Notes: a model not told the origin generated them from the letters alone. 64,000 nucleotides of DNA from Emiliania huxleyi CCMP1516 (GCF_000372725.1 NW_005202427.1:424995-488994); one strand, 5' to 3'. Counted from the stretch's first letter, positions 18,455-29,103 are shown. A program made the numbers and translations.

Positions 18455-19894
18455 ATGGTCGACAACGCGAGGATAGAAACTACTACCATCACCACATCCG
18501 CCTCCGCCGCCGCCTCGTCCGCGACTGCCACCGTAGATGCCGAGGCCGCAGACGGCCGGCTTTTTGCGCTGCAGCCGGAGCTGCTGCACATGGCACTGCT
18601 GCTTCTACCACCCGCGGCGCTCTGCTCCTTCGCCTGCTGCTGCCGGGCTGCCGAGGCGGCCAGCAGCGAGGCGGCGAGGCAGCGCTGCGCGGCGTGCGGC
18701 GTCGATCGCAAGGGCGCGTGGGCGGCCAGGCAGTCGTGGCGCGTGCAGCTGGCTGGGCGGCGCTTCGGCCGCCCTCACCTCGGCCCGCGCTGCCAGGTCG
18801 CCTCGTCGTCGGCGCACCGCACGCGGCGCGCCGGCAGCGCCGCGTCGCTCTTCGCCGCTCCGACAGCGGTCCTGAGCCTCTGCGCGCCGGAGGAGCGAGC
18901 CGCCTTCTTTGGCTCCGCCGCAGAGCCGCACCCGCTGGTCGCCGTCTGCGACGCGGGCAGGCGCTCCGTCGCCTTTGTGTCGCTGCGCCCGGACGGCGCG
19001 CGGCTCGAGCGGTCTGCTCCGGTGGACGGCGCCCCGTGCGGCATCTGTTCCGCCCCGTGGGGTGGAGAGCCGGCCTTCGCCGTCACGGTGCAGGGCGAAA
19101 ACGAGACTGGCCAGCCTCTGCCGGGCGTGGCGAACCCGTCCCACCGCGTCGTTCTGGTCGGCCTGCGCAGCGGTCGAGTGACCCCCGCCGGAGGCAACGA
19201 CGGCTCGGCCATGCTCTCGTACCCGAACGGGCTGTGCGCGCTGCCGCCGACGTGGCACGCGTGGAGCGCCGCCCCGCGGCTTGACCGGCCCGCCCGGCTG
19301 CTCGCCTGTACCGACTGGAACCACTCTCGGGTGGTGCTGTGGGGAGTGGACGACCCTGCCGGCGCCGCGCGCTACCTCGCCCGCGGAGACGGGGGCGGCG
19401 GAATAGACGCGGGCGGGTTCAGCCGCCCGTCGGACATAGTGCGCTTCGAGCTCGGCGGCGGCGGCGGCGGCGGCGGCGTCGCCGACCACTTCCTCGCGGT
19501 CGCCGACTACTACAGCAATCAGGTGCATTTCTTCGCGGCCGGCTCGAACCGCGGCGAGGTTGCGCCGTGCGGCTGCCTGCGCCAGGCGAGACGCGGCCGG
19601 CCGCTCGATCGTCCTTCGGGCGTCGCCGTGCTCCGTCCCCCGGAGTGCACCTCGAGCGGCGTCTTCTTGCTCGTCGCCGAGGCGGGGGCGATGTGCGTCT
19701 CCGTCTTCCGCGTGGCGCGGCGCGACGGCGGCGAGCCGGTGTGCACGCACGTCGCCTCGCTGTGCGACGAGCTGCTTGGCACCGGAAGGCACCAGCCTGA
19801 GCTCGGGCTCTGGTCGTGGCTCAGTGTCGCGTGTTCGCGCGCGGGAGACATTTGGGTGACTGACGCGGACAACGGGTGTGTCTACCTCGTGTGA
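18455..19894 (+). CDS. F-box protein with NHL/beta-propeller-like C-terminus
   Basis: The frame has 479 residues from ATG 18455 (MVDNARIETTT); an in-frame alternative start lies at 18377. An F-box-like helix bundle appears at residues 33-70 (LFALQPELLHMALLLLPPAA, LCSFACCCRAAEAAS), preceded by a Thr/Ser/Ala-rich leader. The rest has blade-like repeats typical of NHL/SMP-30 propellers: YPNGLCALP, LLACTDWNHSRVVLWGV, GFSRPSDIVRFEL, LAVADYYSNQVHFFA, LDRPSGVAVL and IWVTDADNGCVYLV. F-box proteins link substrates to SCF ubiquitin ligases; the propeller would bind the substrate. Several Cys residues flank the F-box. Single exon, ending at 19894. Confidence 0.75.
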   Translation: MVDNARIETTTITTSASAAASSATATVDAEAADGRLFALQPELLHMALLLLPPAALCSFACCCRAAEAASSEAARQRCAACGVDRKGAWAARQSWRVQLAGRRFGRPHLGPRCQVASSSAHRTRRAGSAASLFAAPTAVLSLCAPEERAAFFGSAAEPHPLVAVCDAGRRSVAFVSLRPDGARLERSAPVDGAPCGICSAPWGGEPAFAVTVQGENETGQPLPGVANPSHRVVLVGLRSGRVTPAGGNDGSAMLSYPNGLCALPPTWHAWSAAPRLDRPARLLACTDWNHSRVVLWGVDDPAGAARYLARGDGGGGIDAGGFSRPSDIVRFELGGGGGGGGVADHFLAVADYYSNQVHFFAAGSNRGEVAPCGCLRQARRGRPLDRPSGVAVLRPPECTSSGVFLLVAEAGAMCVSVFRVARRDGGEPVCTHVASLCDELLGTGRHQPELGLWSWLSVACSRAGDIWVTDADNGCVYLV

Positions 19895-20551
19895 CTGCTG
19901 CCGTTCGTCTTTTCGGCGGCAGTGGCAGCGGGGCGGCAGCGGCATAGCGGCGGTGCGCGGAGGCGGTGGCGGGCCGCTCGCCGCGAAAGTGCTCTCTACC
20001 GAAGTGGCATGGAAGTCAGGGAGGGACCTCACTGTCTGGCCTCTAGATGTCCTTCTCCCCTGCTCCCCAGCCGCAGCCCTAGCTGGCCTGCCGCTGCGTC
20101 GCCGTCGCGGTGTGTAGCCCCCATCGTTGGGACTAGTGTCGCTCTCCCTGAACTTCTGCATGTTAATACTTTTAAGTCCTCTCTCCTTTTTGTGGCCTCA
20201 CTTGTGTAGGGTGGAAGGGGGGGGGGGTGAGTTTACAGTTTTGGAGAGTGCGGGGGGGGGGCGACCACCCCAGCCACGCTCTCCACCCCCGAATGTGGCC
20301 GGTTTTAGGTTTTACAGCGCAGGGCACTGCCACTCACTGGACACTGCAAAACGTTATGATTCTGGTCGTTATACGTTAATTGTTGTCAGTGTGCGGAGCA
20401 GCCGGCAGCCCAGCATGCAGCACCGCCACACTGTGCCAGTTACACAATTACCAGCCCGCTCTCTCGGCCGGCATGCCGGGGTCACTCTCAGTGTCTCATC
20501 AGACCTCCCCACACACCGCAAGAGAGTTCATCACGCCGTGGCCACAGACGC
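19895..20551. other. Intergenic, no gene recognised
   Basis: This holds the 3' flanks of the convergent F-box and NMD3 genes. Poly-G runs at 20219 and 20250; nothing else is recognised. Confidence 0.5.
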
Positions 20552-21371
20552 TCACAGGAAGGAGTACTTGACCTTGTTGCCCTCGGGCAGCGAGAACTGC
20601 TGCACCGGGCCCGACGGGCCCGCAAAGGCGCCCGCCACCGACGCGACCTGCTCGTCGGGCAGCGCGTCCGCCTCCGGCTCGTCCGCGCCGAGCGTGAGCT
20701 CGTCGAGCAGCTCCTCGAGGCCGACATCGGGGAAGTCGTCGTCCTCCGCCTCCTCGCCCTCGCCGTCGGCGTCGCCGCCGCTCGCCGCGCCCGAGGCCGC
20801 CGCCTGCGCCGCCGCCGCCGCCGCGCGCCGGTCGGCCTCCGGGTCGCGGTAGAGGTTGATCTGGGCACGCATCTCCGGGTCCTCCTCGAGATCCTGCATG
20901 AACTCCTCGTACTCGTGCTCGTACTGCGACGTGTCGAGCTTACGGCCGCGCTGCGCCGTCCACTCGGACTCCTCCTGCTCCTTGGCGAGGGACTGCAGCT
21001 TCCACGCGCGCCGGCGCGGCTTCCTCCGCCGCTCGGAGTAGCTCTTCTTGACGAGCAGTACCTAATCAGTCATTCACACCTCATTCCTCATTCACAACTA
21101 GTGATACCTCATCCTTCCTGACGAGCAGCACCTCGGGCAGCTGGCCACACTCATGCTCGGACAGCTCGCTCGGCAGCGTGGACCCGCTGACCGCGTAGCC
21201 CCACACAAAGTCGCCCACGCGAAGCACGTTGCCGAGGTGCGTCAGCGTGCGCACCGTCGTGTCGTTTGCTCCGAAGTCGTCGCGCCGCGCGACAGTCACC
21301 TCGGCGAGGCAAGTCGGCTCGCGCGAGGGCCCGTCAACCGGCGCGTCGCTCGAGGAGCGCTTCTTCTTCTT

Positions 21372-21418
<47 letters not shown>

Positions 21419-22836
21419 GCTGCCGCTCGCGCGGCGCCTCGATCTCGAGATCGAGGACGACGAACTCGGCCAGGCAGGAGCGGGTGAGGGCGGACGCGAA
21501 CTGCTTCTTCCAAAATGTGAGCGGGAGCAGCTCGGCGGTGCGCATCGTCTTTGGGTCGATGAGGTGGACGATGTTGGACACCTGTGCACCGACCCGCCCC
21601 GCTCATCGAGGGCTAGCTCACGGACCATCTCGCCATATCTCGCCATATCTCGCCATATCTCCCGAGGGCTAGCTCATAGGCCGCGTTCTCTCCCCACAGG
21701 GCCGAGGGGGTGGCGCGGCGCTGGTCACGCGCACAGCCGTCGGGTGGGCTGACCCTCTACCGCAGGCTCGCCTCGGGGCGGTGCCCATATCTCGCCATAT
21801 CTCGCCATATCTCGCCATATCTCGCCATATCTCCCCAGCCGGGACGCGCCTTGTTGCAAAGCATGAAGCGCGGAACCTGCCCCACCGTCGCCGCCGTGCT
21901 CGCCGGCAGCCAGAGCGCGTCGCCGCGGCAGATTGGCAGCAGCTCCACCGAGTAGGTGAACTTGTACCGCCCCTTCCCCGTGTGCGTGTCGGTCGAGATG
22001 AGCTGCTTGGATGTCTTGTACCGGGTCGGCGCGACGCCCTGCAGGAAGGCGGTCATCTTCTCGGCGTGCGAGCGCGCCTCGTAGAAGAAGTCGAGCCCGT
22101 CGCGCCGCTCGACGATGTTGATCGCGTCCGTGTGCGCGCGGTGCTTGAGGATGAGCTGCTCGATCCAGAAGAACGTCCGCTTGTGCTCCACCTTTTGCCG
22201 AACCTACCGGCAGAGAGCGGCGCGCATTTGGAGGAGCGAGCGAGCGGAGGGAGGGGGGAGTGCGCCGGTTGGGCGCTGCGACGAGGGGGTGCGGTGCGAG
22301 GCGCGGTGGCCAAGTGCGGCTGGAAGCGCGGACACGGTGCGACTGGCGGCGCTGACAAGAGGCGGGGTTGCCGGCACCTGGCAGACGGCGACCCACGTGT
22401 CCTTGGCCTCTCGCCGCTGGCAGGTGCCGCACTGCTTGTTGCCGAGGACGTACTCCACCACGAAGGACTGCTGCAGCACCGCGCCCGCCACCACCTCCTG
22501 CTGCACCGTCAGCTTGAGCTTGATGCGACGCGAGTGAGGCTCGGTCCAAACATACGAGGCGTCGATGAGCCGGACCTGCGTCAGCCCGCGCGGCTTCTTG
22601 AGCAGCAGCGCGAGGAGCTCCTTGGACTCCATGTCCACCTCCGCCCAGCTGCCGTCCCGCCGCTCGAACCGGTTGCAGCCGCGGCACGTGTTTTGCTGGA
22701 CCTGCTTCGATACTCCTGCGCCGATGTCGTAGCGCTCCTGGAGACAGTTGACGCACATATTGACCGCGTTCGGCTCGATCACGACGGCGCACTGGCAGCA
22801 GAGGATCTTGTGTGGCTGGTCCAGGATCATGGCCAT
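20552..22836 (-). CDS. NMD3: NMD3, 60S ribosomal subunit nuclear-export adaptor
   Basis: Four exons (22836-22378, 22203-21850, 21581-21132, 21061-20552) give 590 residues, and all phases agree. NMD3 binds the pre-60S subunit and recruits the CRM1 exportin. The N-terminal zinc-binding region has four CxxC pairs (CCQC, CVNC, CRGC, CGTC). Diagnostic blocks follow in order: SKELLALLLKK, YVWTEPHSRRIKLKLTVQ, LQQSFVVEYV, EAKDTWVAVCQVRQK, FFWIEQLILKHRAHTD, NIVHLIDPKTMR, PEVLLVKKSYSERRR and EFMQDLEEDPEMRAQINLYR. A 15-residue Gly run plus KKKKR (CCG repeats at 21376-21417) is inserted in the third exon. Intron 1 and intron 3 begin with GT, intron 2 with G-C. Intron 3 begins GTGCTGCTCGTCAGGAAG while exon 4 begins GTACTGCTCGTCAAGAAG. 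The start matches the family's N-terminus. Confidence 0.95.
21582..21849 (-). repeat. NMD3 intron 2 with 10-bp minisatellite
   Basis: A GC...AG intron (AACAAG|GCGCG ... CACAG|GTGTCC) carries two blocks of the 10-bp unit ATATCTCGCC (plus strand; 21636-21660 and 21787-21835). The same unit with one change (ATATCTCCCC) fills introns at 34.9 and 63.7 kb. Confidence 0.85.
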
Positions 22837-22963
22837 GGTTTTGGCCTGGGCCAAGGTAGGGAGCGTGCCGCGATCTTCGTCCAGGGGCAGCTGACTGCGT
22901 GTGCGTTGCTTGTGCTTGTCGCGTCGACGCGCGGATGAGGGTTTCTTTGAGCCGGTGTGGTTG

Positions 22964-23043
22964 CCAGTTCGCGCGCCAGTCCGCGCCCTTGTCGTGCCAG
23001 TGTGCTGTGAGAGAGGCTTGTATTTTAAGAATTCTTTTTTCAG
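22964..23043 (+). repeat. Dispersed element R4, copy ending in TTTTTTCAG
   Basis: The order is CGCGCCAGTCC, GTGCCAGTGTGCTGTGAGAG, then TTTTAAGAATTCTTTTTTCAG-like pyrimidine-AG end. Copies lie at 46933-47040, 47438-47528, 57581-57694 and 57808-57880; partial copies lie near 46713-46790 and 9225-9262. Confidence 0.65.
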
Positions 23044-23943
23044 CAGCAGGGCACGGGACCTCCCTTTACATATAAGCTGTGTTCCGTGTGTGTGGCCTCG
23101 TCGGCTGTGAAAAAAAAACGCGCGGTCGAGCTGGGAATAGATTCGCCGCAAGCGGCGTGGAGCGGTTGAGCATCCCTCCGGGGGCCCCTCTGCGCCGGGG
23201 AGGCGTTGTTGGAGGCTAGGACGCAAGCGTCCGTCGCCCTTTTTCAAACTCGGGGCCCACTCCGCTACGCTCCGACCCGAATTTGCTGCGGCAAAAAACG
23301 ACGTGGCTCGCAGGCTGACCCGGGGAAGCATTCACGCATCACGGGTTCGAGTCGTCAAACAATTATTAAGCAGCGGAGGTGTGCCGAGCGAGGGGGGCCG
23401 GGAGGCGGTAAGTCGTCGTCGCCCGGGGCCCGGCGCTGCTTGCAGCACCATGGCGATGGCGCTAAGTAAGATGCTCCTCTTTTCCGCGCGCCCCCGCAAG
23501 GCGCGCGATACTGAGGGAGGGTGTAGAGGATGTATGTAGAGTGTAGAGCGCTGTAGAGCTGTAGAGATGTAGAGCGCTCTGGAGCGCTGTAGAGCTGTAC
23601 CGTACAGGCTGTAGAGCTCTACATCCGCCGCGTGACGAGGCGCGTGCGTTGTAGAGCGATGTAGAGCGCGATGTTGCTGTAGTAAGAGTTTGTTGTAGAG
23701 GCTCTACAGCCAAACCGCCGGGAAGGCAGTGACTCAAAGTACACGTCGCTGTGAGCCTCGCACTCGCCCACCGGAAGGGGCTCCAGCAACGTCCAACGAC
23801 ACCCGATACAGTACGACTGACAGTGATCCGGCGAACACCGGCGGTGAGTACCGGCACCATCGCACGGCACTCGCCTCTGCGGTGTTCGTGCGTCGCCCAT
23901 CTCTCGGGGAGATGCCTGCTCTATTTATTTATCGGTTATCGCT
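23044..23943. other. Intergenic; TGTAGAGC imperfect repeats
   Basis: No gene is recognised. Bases 23525-23705 are built from imperfect 8-12 bp units of TGTAGAGC / GTAGAGCGC, which read as self-complementary AGAGCTCT in places. Confidence 0.6.
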
Positions 23944-26900
23944 CTATCGGCTATCGCTCGACAAGTCGACCTTCTTGGGCAGCAGCTGGTTCGAGTCAGC
24001 TCCGTGTCCTAGGCAGCCGGTGTCGCCCCCGCCCCAAGTAAAGACGGCCCCATCGCCGGTGAGGGCGAGGCTGTGGCGGACTCCAGCCGACACAGCGACA
24101 ACGCGCTGGTCAGCAAAGGCCTCGACCTTCTTTGGCAGCAGCTGCTGCTGCTCATCGCCGTGGCCCAGCTGGCCACAACCTCCCCAGCCCCAGCTCCAGA
24201 CGGCGCTGTCGGCGGTGAGGGCGAGGCTGTGAGCCAATCCAGCAGACACTGCGAGGACACGCTGTTGAGCCAAAGCCTCGACCTTCTTCGGCAGCAGCTG
24301 GCGCTGCCCGCCGCCGTGGCCCAGCCAGCCTTCCCCTTCACCACCCCAGCTCCAGACGGCGCCGTCGGCGGTGAGGGCGAGGCTGTGGCGGTCTGCAGCC
24401 GACACAGCGACCACGCGCCGACCCGCAAAGGCCTCGACCCTTTTTGGCAGCAACTGGTCCTGCCGGTCGCCGTGGCCCAGCACGCCATCGTCTCCCCAGC
24501 CCCAGCTCCAGACGGCACCGTCGGCGGTGATGGCGAGGATGTGGCCGTCTGCAGCCGAGACAGCGACCACGCGCTGGCCTGCCAAAGCCTCGACCTTTTT
24601 CGGCAGCAGCTGTTTCTGCTGGTCGCCGTGGCCCGGCCGGCCAAAAGCTCCACTGCCCCAGCTCCACACGGCCCCGTCGGCGGTGATGGCAAAGCTGTGT
24701 GCGAGTCCCGCCGAGACCGCGACGACGCGCTGATCAGCCAAGGCCTCGACTTTCTTGGGCAGCAGCTGGCTCTGCTCGTCGCCGTGGCCCAACCGGCCCC
24801 CGCCTCCCCAGCCCCAGCTCCAGGCGCTGCCGTCGGCGGTGAGGGCGAGGCTGTGGTAGGGTCCAACCGACACGCTCACGGCGCGCTCGCCGCCCAGCGT
24901 CGACGGGAGGCGGGTCGGCGTGTTGAGCCGCGTCACGCCCTCGCCGTGACCGAGCAGTCCTGGCCTCCAGATCTCAGCCGCCCCGCACGACGAGAGCCGC
25001 CCCTCGCCGTCGATGAAGAGGCTGTGCCGAGCGCCTGCCGCCGCCCTCGCCGGCGGGTTGGACTCGCGCAGCAACGCAGAACAGCACAGCCACCGCACGG
25101 CACAGCTCTCGCCCGCTGGCGGCGCCGGCAGCTCGAAGCCGCGCTCTTGCGCCCACAAGCGGATGCCTTCCTTCGCAAGCGAAGCGTGGAAGATGTGCGA
25201 GACGGCCGCAACGCGAGCGATGTCGGCGGGGTCGCAGCGAGAGACGACGCGCACGAGGAGCTCCGTGGGGAGGTCGAGGAGGCGGGTGGGTACCTCGCCC
25301 TCCGCTTCCACCCCTCTAGCAGGCCCCTCCTCGGCCCCATCTCCCGCGCTGCCCTCCCCTTGCGCGGGAGCGACGTCCGCCTCGTCCCGCTCGTACGCGA
25401 TGCCGAACTCATTGGCGCGCTTCCGGTCCACGGGGTAGAGGCGGCGCTGGTAGAGGAGGACGAGGAAGACGAGGTCGTCCCGCAGGCAGGCGACGCGGTG
25501 GGCGGTCGGCATCGCGACCATCAGCGCGAAGGCGTCGTCGATGAAGGTGTTGAAGGCCTTGTACGCGAGGACGCGCCACGGCAGGTGGGCGACGCTCTTC
25601 ATCTGGCGCGAGGGGGGGCGGGGGAGCTCTGCCTCGAAACGGCGTGTGTACTTCCTCGGCGACGGCAGAAGCGAGGGGGCTGGTCTGGCGCAGGCGGGGG
25701 CACGGGGAAGGGGGATGCCCTGGGAGGGACCGAGGCCTGGATAGGGCGGGGGGGGGTTGAGCAGCGAACCGCCTTGCGGCTGAAGAAGATCTGGGGATCT
25801 CGGGAGATCTCGGGCCATCTCGGGCCCTCTCGGCTCCTCTCGGCGCCTTGTAGTTGATGAAGAGCTGTGGCGTCATCGCGATGAAGCCGAAGAGGTAGAT
25901 CGCGTCGGCCAGCGAGCCGAGCAGCCAGCTGTACCTGACAAGAGGGTGCAGAATCCAAGGGTGGGTGACTCGCCCCCTCGGAGGCGGGGCTGGCGGGAGG
26001 ACGGCGGGGAAGCGGCGCGCCACGACGCGTGCGGGTAGTGGAGCAGCGCGTACAGCGCCCAGCCGACGACCAGCGGCGCGAGTCCCCACGTCAAGTGCCG
26101 CGTCGCAACCTCGTCGAACCGCTCCGTCGCCGCCTCGGCGCGCGCGCCCTCGCCGCCGGCGCCGGCGGCCGCGCCGCGCGCCCGCCGCCGCATCGCAACC
26201 ACCTTGGTCAGCTTCCAAAGCTCGAGGGCGGTGGAGAAGGCGTAGGTAGCGAGGACGATCGAGTTGACGCCGTCGCCGTCGAGCAGGTAGAGGAAGATGA
26301 CGAGCGTGGAGCCCGCGTTGAAGATGACGCCGCGCGAGGACAGGCCCCTCAGGTCCTCCCGCCCCTTCCAGAAGCCGACGTCGTTCCGGAAGGCGAGCGC
26401 GTCAAAGACGACGTGCAGCAGCCCGATCAGCTGCATCAGCGCGAAGCGGTAGAGGCGCTTCTCGGAGAGCAGCTCGCGTAGCTCGTCGAACTCGGCCTAC
26501 AGGAAGGTTCAGAGCCAGGGTCAGGGAAGGGTCAGGGAAGGCACAGCTCGCGCAGCGCGTCAAACTGCCTCCATCCCGCTGGCCGCCTGCAGCGCGCCAA
26601 GCGCCGTGTGCAGCTGGCGCGTGGCGCGGTACCGACCGAGGGAGATGGGCAGCAGCCGCAGCCGCAGCCGAGGAGGCTCCTTGCCCACGTCGCTCGAGAG
26701 AGGCAGCGCGTGCTTGCCCAGCAGGCCGAGCTCGTCGACGTACAGCCGAGGCGCGTACACGCGCCGAGACCAGTCCACGCCGTTCGCGACCACGGCCCCG
26801 TCGCTCGGCAGCACCGGCCCGGCGTGCGGCGTCTCGTCGGCAACCAGCCGCAGCTCGAGGCTCGCCGCCGCATAGAGGTAGTGCGGCACCTCGCCCCGCT

Positions 26901-27408
26901 CGTTCGGCGGCGCGACGCCGCTCTGCTCGCTGGATGCGAAGGCGGCGGGGACGGCGGCGGCGGCAGAGTCGGAAGTGGCGGAGCCAGGCGTGGAGGAGGA
27001 GACGGCTGGCTCGGCGAGCAGCATGCGGGCGGTGCTGCGGCGTCGCGGCTGGCGGCGCGCGCAGAGGAGCGCCCGGGCGTGCGCGATTGGCTGCTGCTGA
27101 CCTGCGAGCGCGATGGAGAAGTCGAGATGCAGCTCCTCTCGACTGCCCAGCCGCACCTCGGCCGGGACCGGGACAGCAAACGCAACGTCCTCGAGGCCTG
27201 CGCCGCTGCTCACACCGGCTGCGCTCCAGACGAGCCGCCCGTCGATGTGCGCCTGCAGGTCGACGGCGGCGCCGCTGCGCAGCAGCGGCTGCAGACAGGC
27301 GGCACCGCGGCACGGCGATGGGTAGAAGAGCTCGAGCAGCGTGTGCGAGAGGATCGCCACGTAGACGGCGAGCAGCGCGAGGAGGGCTCGGCCGCAGGTG
27401 AGGGCCAT
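23944..27408 (-). CDS. CLPTM1/CLPTM1L-type membrane protein fused to F-box and RCC1 repeats
   Basis: Four exons (27408-26569, 26496-26021, 25934-25847, 25602-23944) give 1,020 residues with consistent phases. Residues 1-470 are a full CLPTM1L-like protein: N-terminal hydrophobic anchor, the marker YVDELGLLGKHALPLSSDVG, then membrane spans (FALMQLIGLLHVVFDALAF, FWKGREDL, SWLLGSLADAIYLFGFIAM, PQLFINYK) and the family hallmark MKSVAHLPWRVLAYKAFNTF plus RRLYPVDRKRANEFG. Instead of ending there, exon 4 runs on in frame into an F-box (LLDLPTELLVRVVSRCDPAD) and about seven RCC1 repeats (VVAVSAGLAHSFAITADGAV). CLPTM1 proteins sit in the ER membrane as lipid scramblases/assembly factors. A fused F-box/RCC1 tail would put a ligase adaptor and propeller on the cytosolic side, which is inference. 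All three introns start with GC. An upstream in-frame start at 27600 lies inside a LINE repeat and is unlikely. Confidence 0.88.
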
Positions 27409-27495
27409 GGCGGAGGTCCGATAGGTGCGAAGGCTGGCCGCTCTTTGGCGGCTCCGAGGTTGTTGTTGTGCGCGTCCAGCCGCCCTGGCGTGCGA

Positions 27496-27509
27496 AAATA
27501 AGAATTTAG
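27496..27509 (-). promoter_or_regulatory. TAAATTCTTATT upstream motif (copy 3)
   Basis: Minus-strand motif 88 bases before ATG 27408, directly beside the LINE 3'-end copy that begins at about 27511. Confidence 0.3.
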
Positions 27510-27511
27510 CC

Positions 27512-27725
27512 GGCAGAGTGGGACGACCGCGAGGTGGCATGAAGGTTGCAGCGAGAAGCGGCGAGAGACTGCGAAGAGAGAGGAAGAGGCGGACGCCCAA
27601 GGGTGGCGACAGCTAGCGCATCACACCCCTCTCCTTAAAATCCCCGTGTGGTGGCGGCGTGCCGTCCTCCCCATCCCTCCCCTGGGTTGTCCTTTTCTTT
27701 CTTTTTTTAGCAGACAGGCTCTCGC
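27512..27725 (+). mobile_element. LINE-like 3'-end copy 2 (strongly 5'-truncated)
   Basis: Matches bases about 9020-9230 of the 7.7-9.2 kb element (GTGGGACGACCGCGAGGTGG ... CTTAAAATCCCCGTGTGG ... TTTTCTTTCTTTTTTTAG). It contains only the last ~30 codons and the 3' tail. Confidence 0.8.
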
Positions 27726-27974
27726 AGCCGCGCTGCACAATGTTCCAGCTCAGGAGGTCCCCCTGTGCTTCTCGCAGCTTTGTGCAGCGCAACGAGCGGG
27801 CAGCGCTGCACGAGGCGGACGCGCGGACCCACGGCGTGCTCAGCGAGCCGCGAGGCGGAGGCAGGCCGAGTGAGCGCGAGCCGCATCGGCGCCCATGTCC
27901 CGCGCAGCGGCGAGCGAGCGGCACGGAGGAGTGCAATGTCGCGCATTGCGAAACGGTTTTCCAGCGGTCCTTAT

Positions 27975-28052
27975 TCCATGTCCGAACTTGGAGCACTTGG
28001 AGTGCAGTCATCAACCTCACATCCAGGGCCGGGGAGCTAAGAAGCGCGTGCG
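27975..28052 (+). repeat. Dispersed repeat R3, copy 2
   Basis: GGAGCACTTGGAGTGCAGTC then CCAGGGCCGGGGAGCTAAGA; compare 13361-13438 (reverse) and 58463-58545. Confidence 0.65.
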
Positions 28053-28182
28053 CGCAAATTCTCTTTGCCGTGATTTTAGTGCTACCCGGGTACAGCCCGG
28101 GCCAGCGCGCCAGAGACCCGTGCCCAGTGTCGTGCGAGGGAGCGTGCGCGGGGTGTGTCTGTGTGTGTGACGCGACAAGGGG

Positions 28183-29103
28183 ATGCTGGTCGCGCCTCCC
28201 TGCTCAGCCTCCTCCGCCCCGCTGCTGCTAGCCCGCGCCGCGCCGCGGCTCGCTCCGCCGCGGCTCGCGCTGCTCGCGCTGCCCACGGCCACCTCCGGCT
28301 CTGTGTGGGCCGTCGCCGCCGTTTCGGGCGGCGCCGCTGTCGCGGCGCAGCTCGGCCTCGTCGCGCTGCTCCGCCGTGCCAAGGGACGGCCGTGGCTGTC
28401 CGAGTCGCCCGGATTCGTCGCACACCAGGCCATCGCTCTCGTTTTCATGGCGATCGCCACCGCGGTCGGCGCGGCCGCGTGGCTCAGTCCGGCCGGCTGG
28501 GCGCTCGAGCCTGCCGCGCGCTTCCTGGCTCCGGACGGAACGACGCGCTTCCTCGCTGCGATGCTCTTTGGCGAGCTCGTGCTCTGGGACTTGCCGTGCG
28601 CCATCTGGATCAAGCAGCTCCGCCGGCCCGACTCGCTGCTGCACCACTTCGCGATGGCGGCCGTCGCGTTCAACGCGATGGCGCTCGCGCCAATCTACTA
28701 CGGCGTCTTCTACCTCGGCCTCATCGAGGCGTCGACGCTGCCGCTCAACGCCCACGAGTACTTTGCGCACGCCGCGAGGACGCTCGAGTCGTTGCAGCCG
28801 GGAGCCCTCCCCGGCGCAGAGCGGCTGCTGCGCCGGTTCCGCGCGCTGCGGGACGGGTTCCAGGCGGCAGCCGCCGCCTCGTTCGTCGCCGTGCGCGGCG
28901 TCCTCTTCACCGCCGTCTCGCTGCGCCGCTTCTACCCCGAGGTCGCGCCGCTCCTCGCCTCGCCCGCCGCCGCCCGCCTGCGCGGCCCGCTGTGGGCCCA
29001 CGCGGTGAGCGTGGGCGCCTTCAACGCGCTGCAGCTCTACTGGCTCGGGCTACTAGTCGCGTACACGGTGCGCAACGGGGTGGGCGGCGAGCGGCCGGAC
29101 TGA
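28183..29103 (+). CDS. TLC-domain (TRAM/LAG1/CLN8-type) multi-pass membrane protein
   Basis: Single exon, 306 residues from ATG 28183. At least six hydrophobic spans are visible, including VWAVAAVSGGAAVAAQLGLV, FVAHQAIALVFMAIATAVG, MLFGELVLWDLPCAIWI, a central LLHHFAMAAVAFNAMALAP and YWLGLLVAYTVRN. The His-His pair in LLHHFAMA and the following YYGVFYLGLIEASTLPLN fit the TLC domain, seen in ceramide synthases and TLCD lipid-homeostasis proteins. It lacks an extended LAG1 motif, so a TLCD-like role in membrane lipid composition is more likely than ceramide synthesis. The N-terminal 40 residues (Ala/Pro/Leu) could be a targeting sequence. Confidence 0.75.
   Translation: MLVAPPCSASSAPLLLARAAPRLAPPRLALLALPTATSGSVWAVAAVSGGAAVAAQLGLVALLRRAKGRPWLSESPGFVAHQAIALVFMAIATAVGAAAWLSPAGWALEPAARFLAPDGTTRFLAAMLFGELVLWDLPCAIWIKQLRRPDSLLHHFAMAAVAFNAMALAPIYYGVFYLGLIEASTLPLNAHEYFAHAARTLESLQPGALPGAERLLRRFRALRDGFQAAAAASFVAVRGVLFTAVSLRRFYPEVAPLLASPAAARLRGPLWAHAVSVGAFNALQLYWLGLLVAYTVRNGVGGERPD

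Noticed and set aside
23330..23365. GGGTTCGAGTC, resembling a tRNA T-arm
   Set aside because: The flanking bases do not form a 5-bp T stem, and no acceptor stem, D arm or anticodon arm can be built around it.
27408..27600. Using the upstream in-frame start at 27600 for the CLPTM1L fusion gene
   Set aside because: The added 64 residues are mostly antisense of a LINE 3' repeat and CLPTM1L proteins begin with the hydrophobic anchor that follows ATG 27408.
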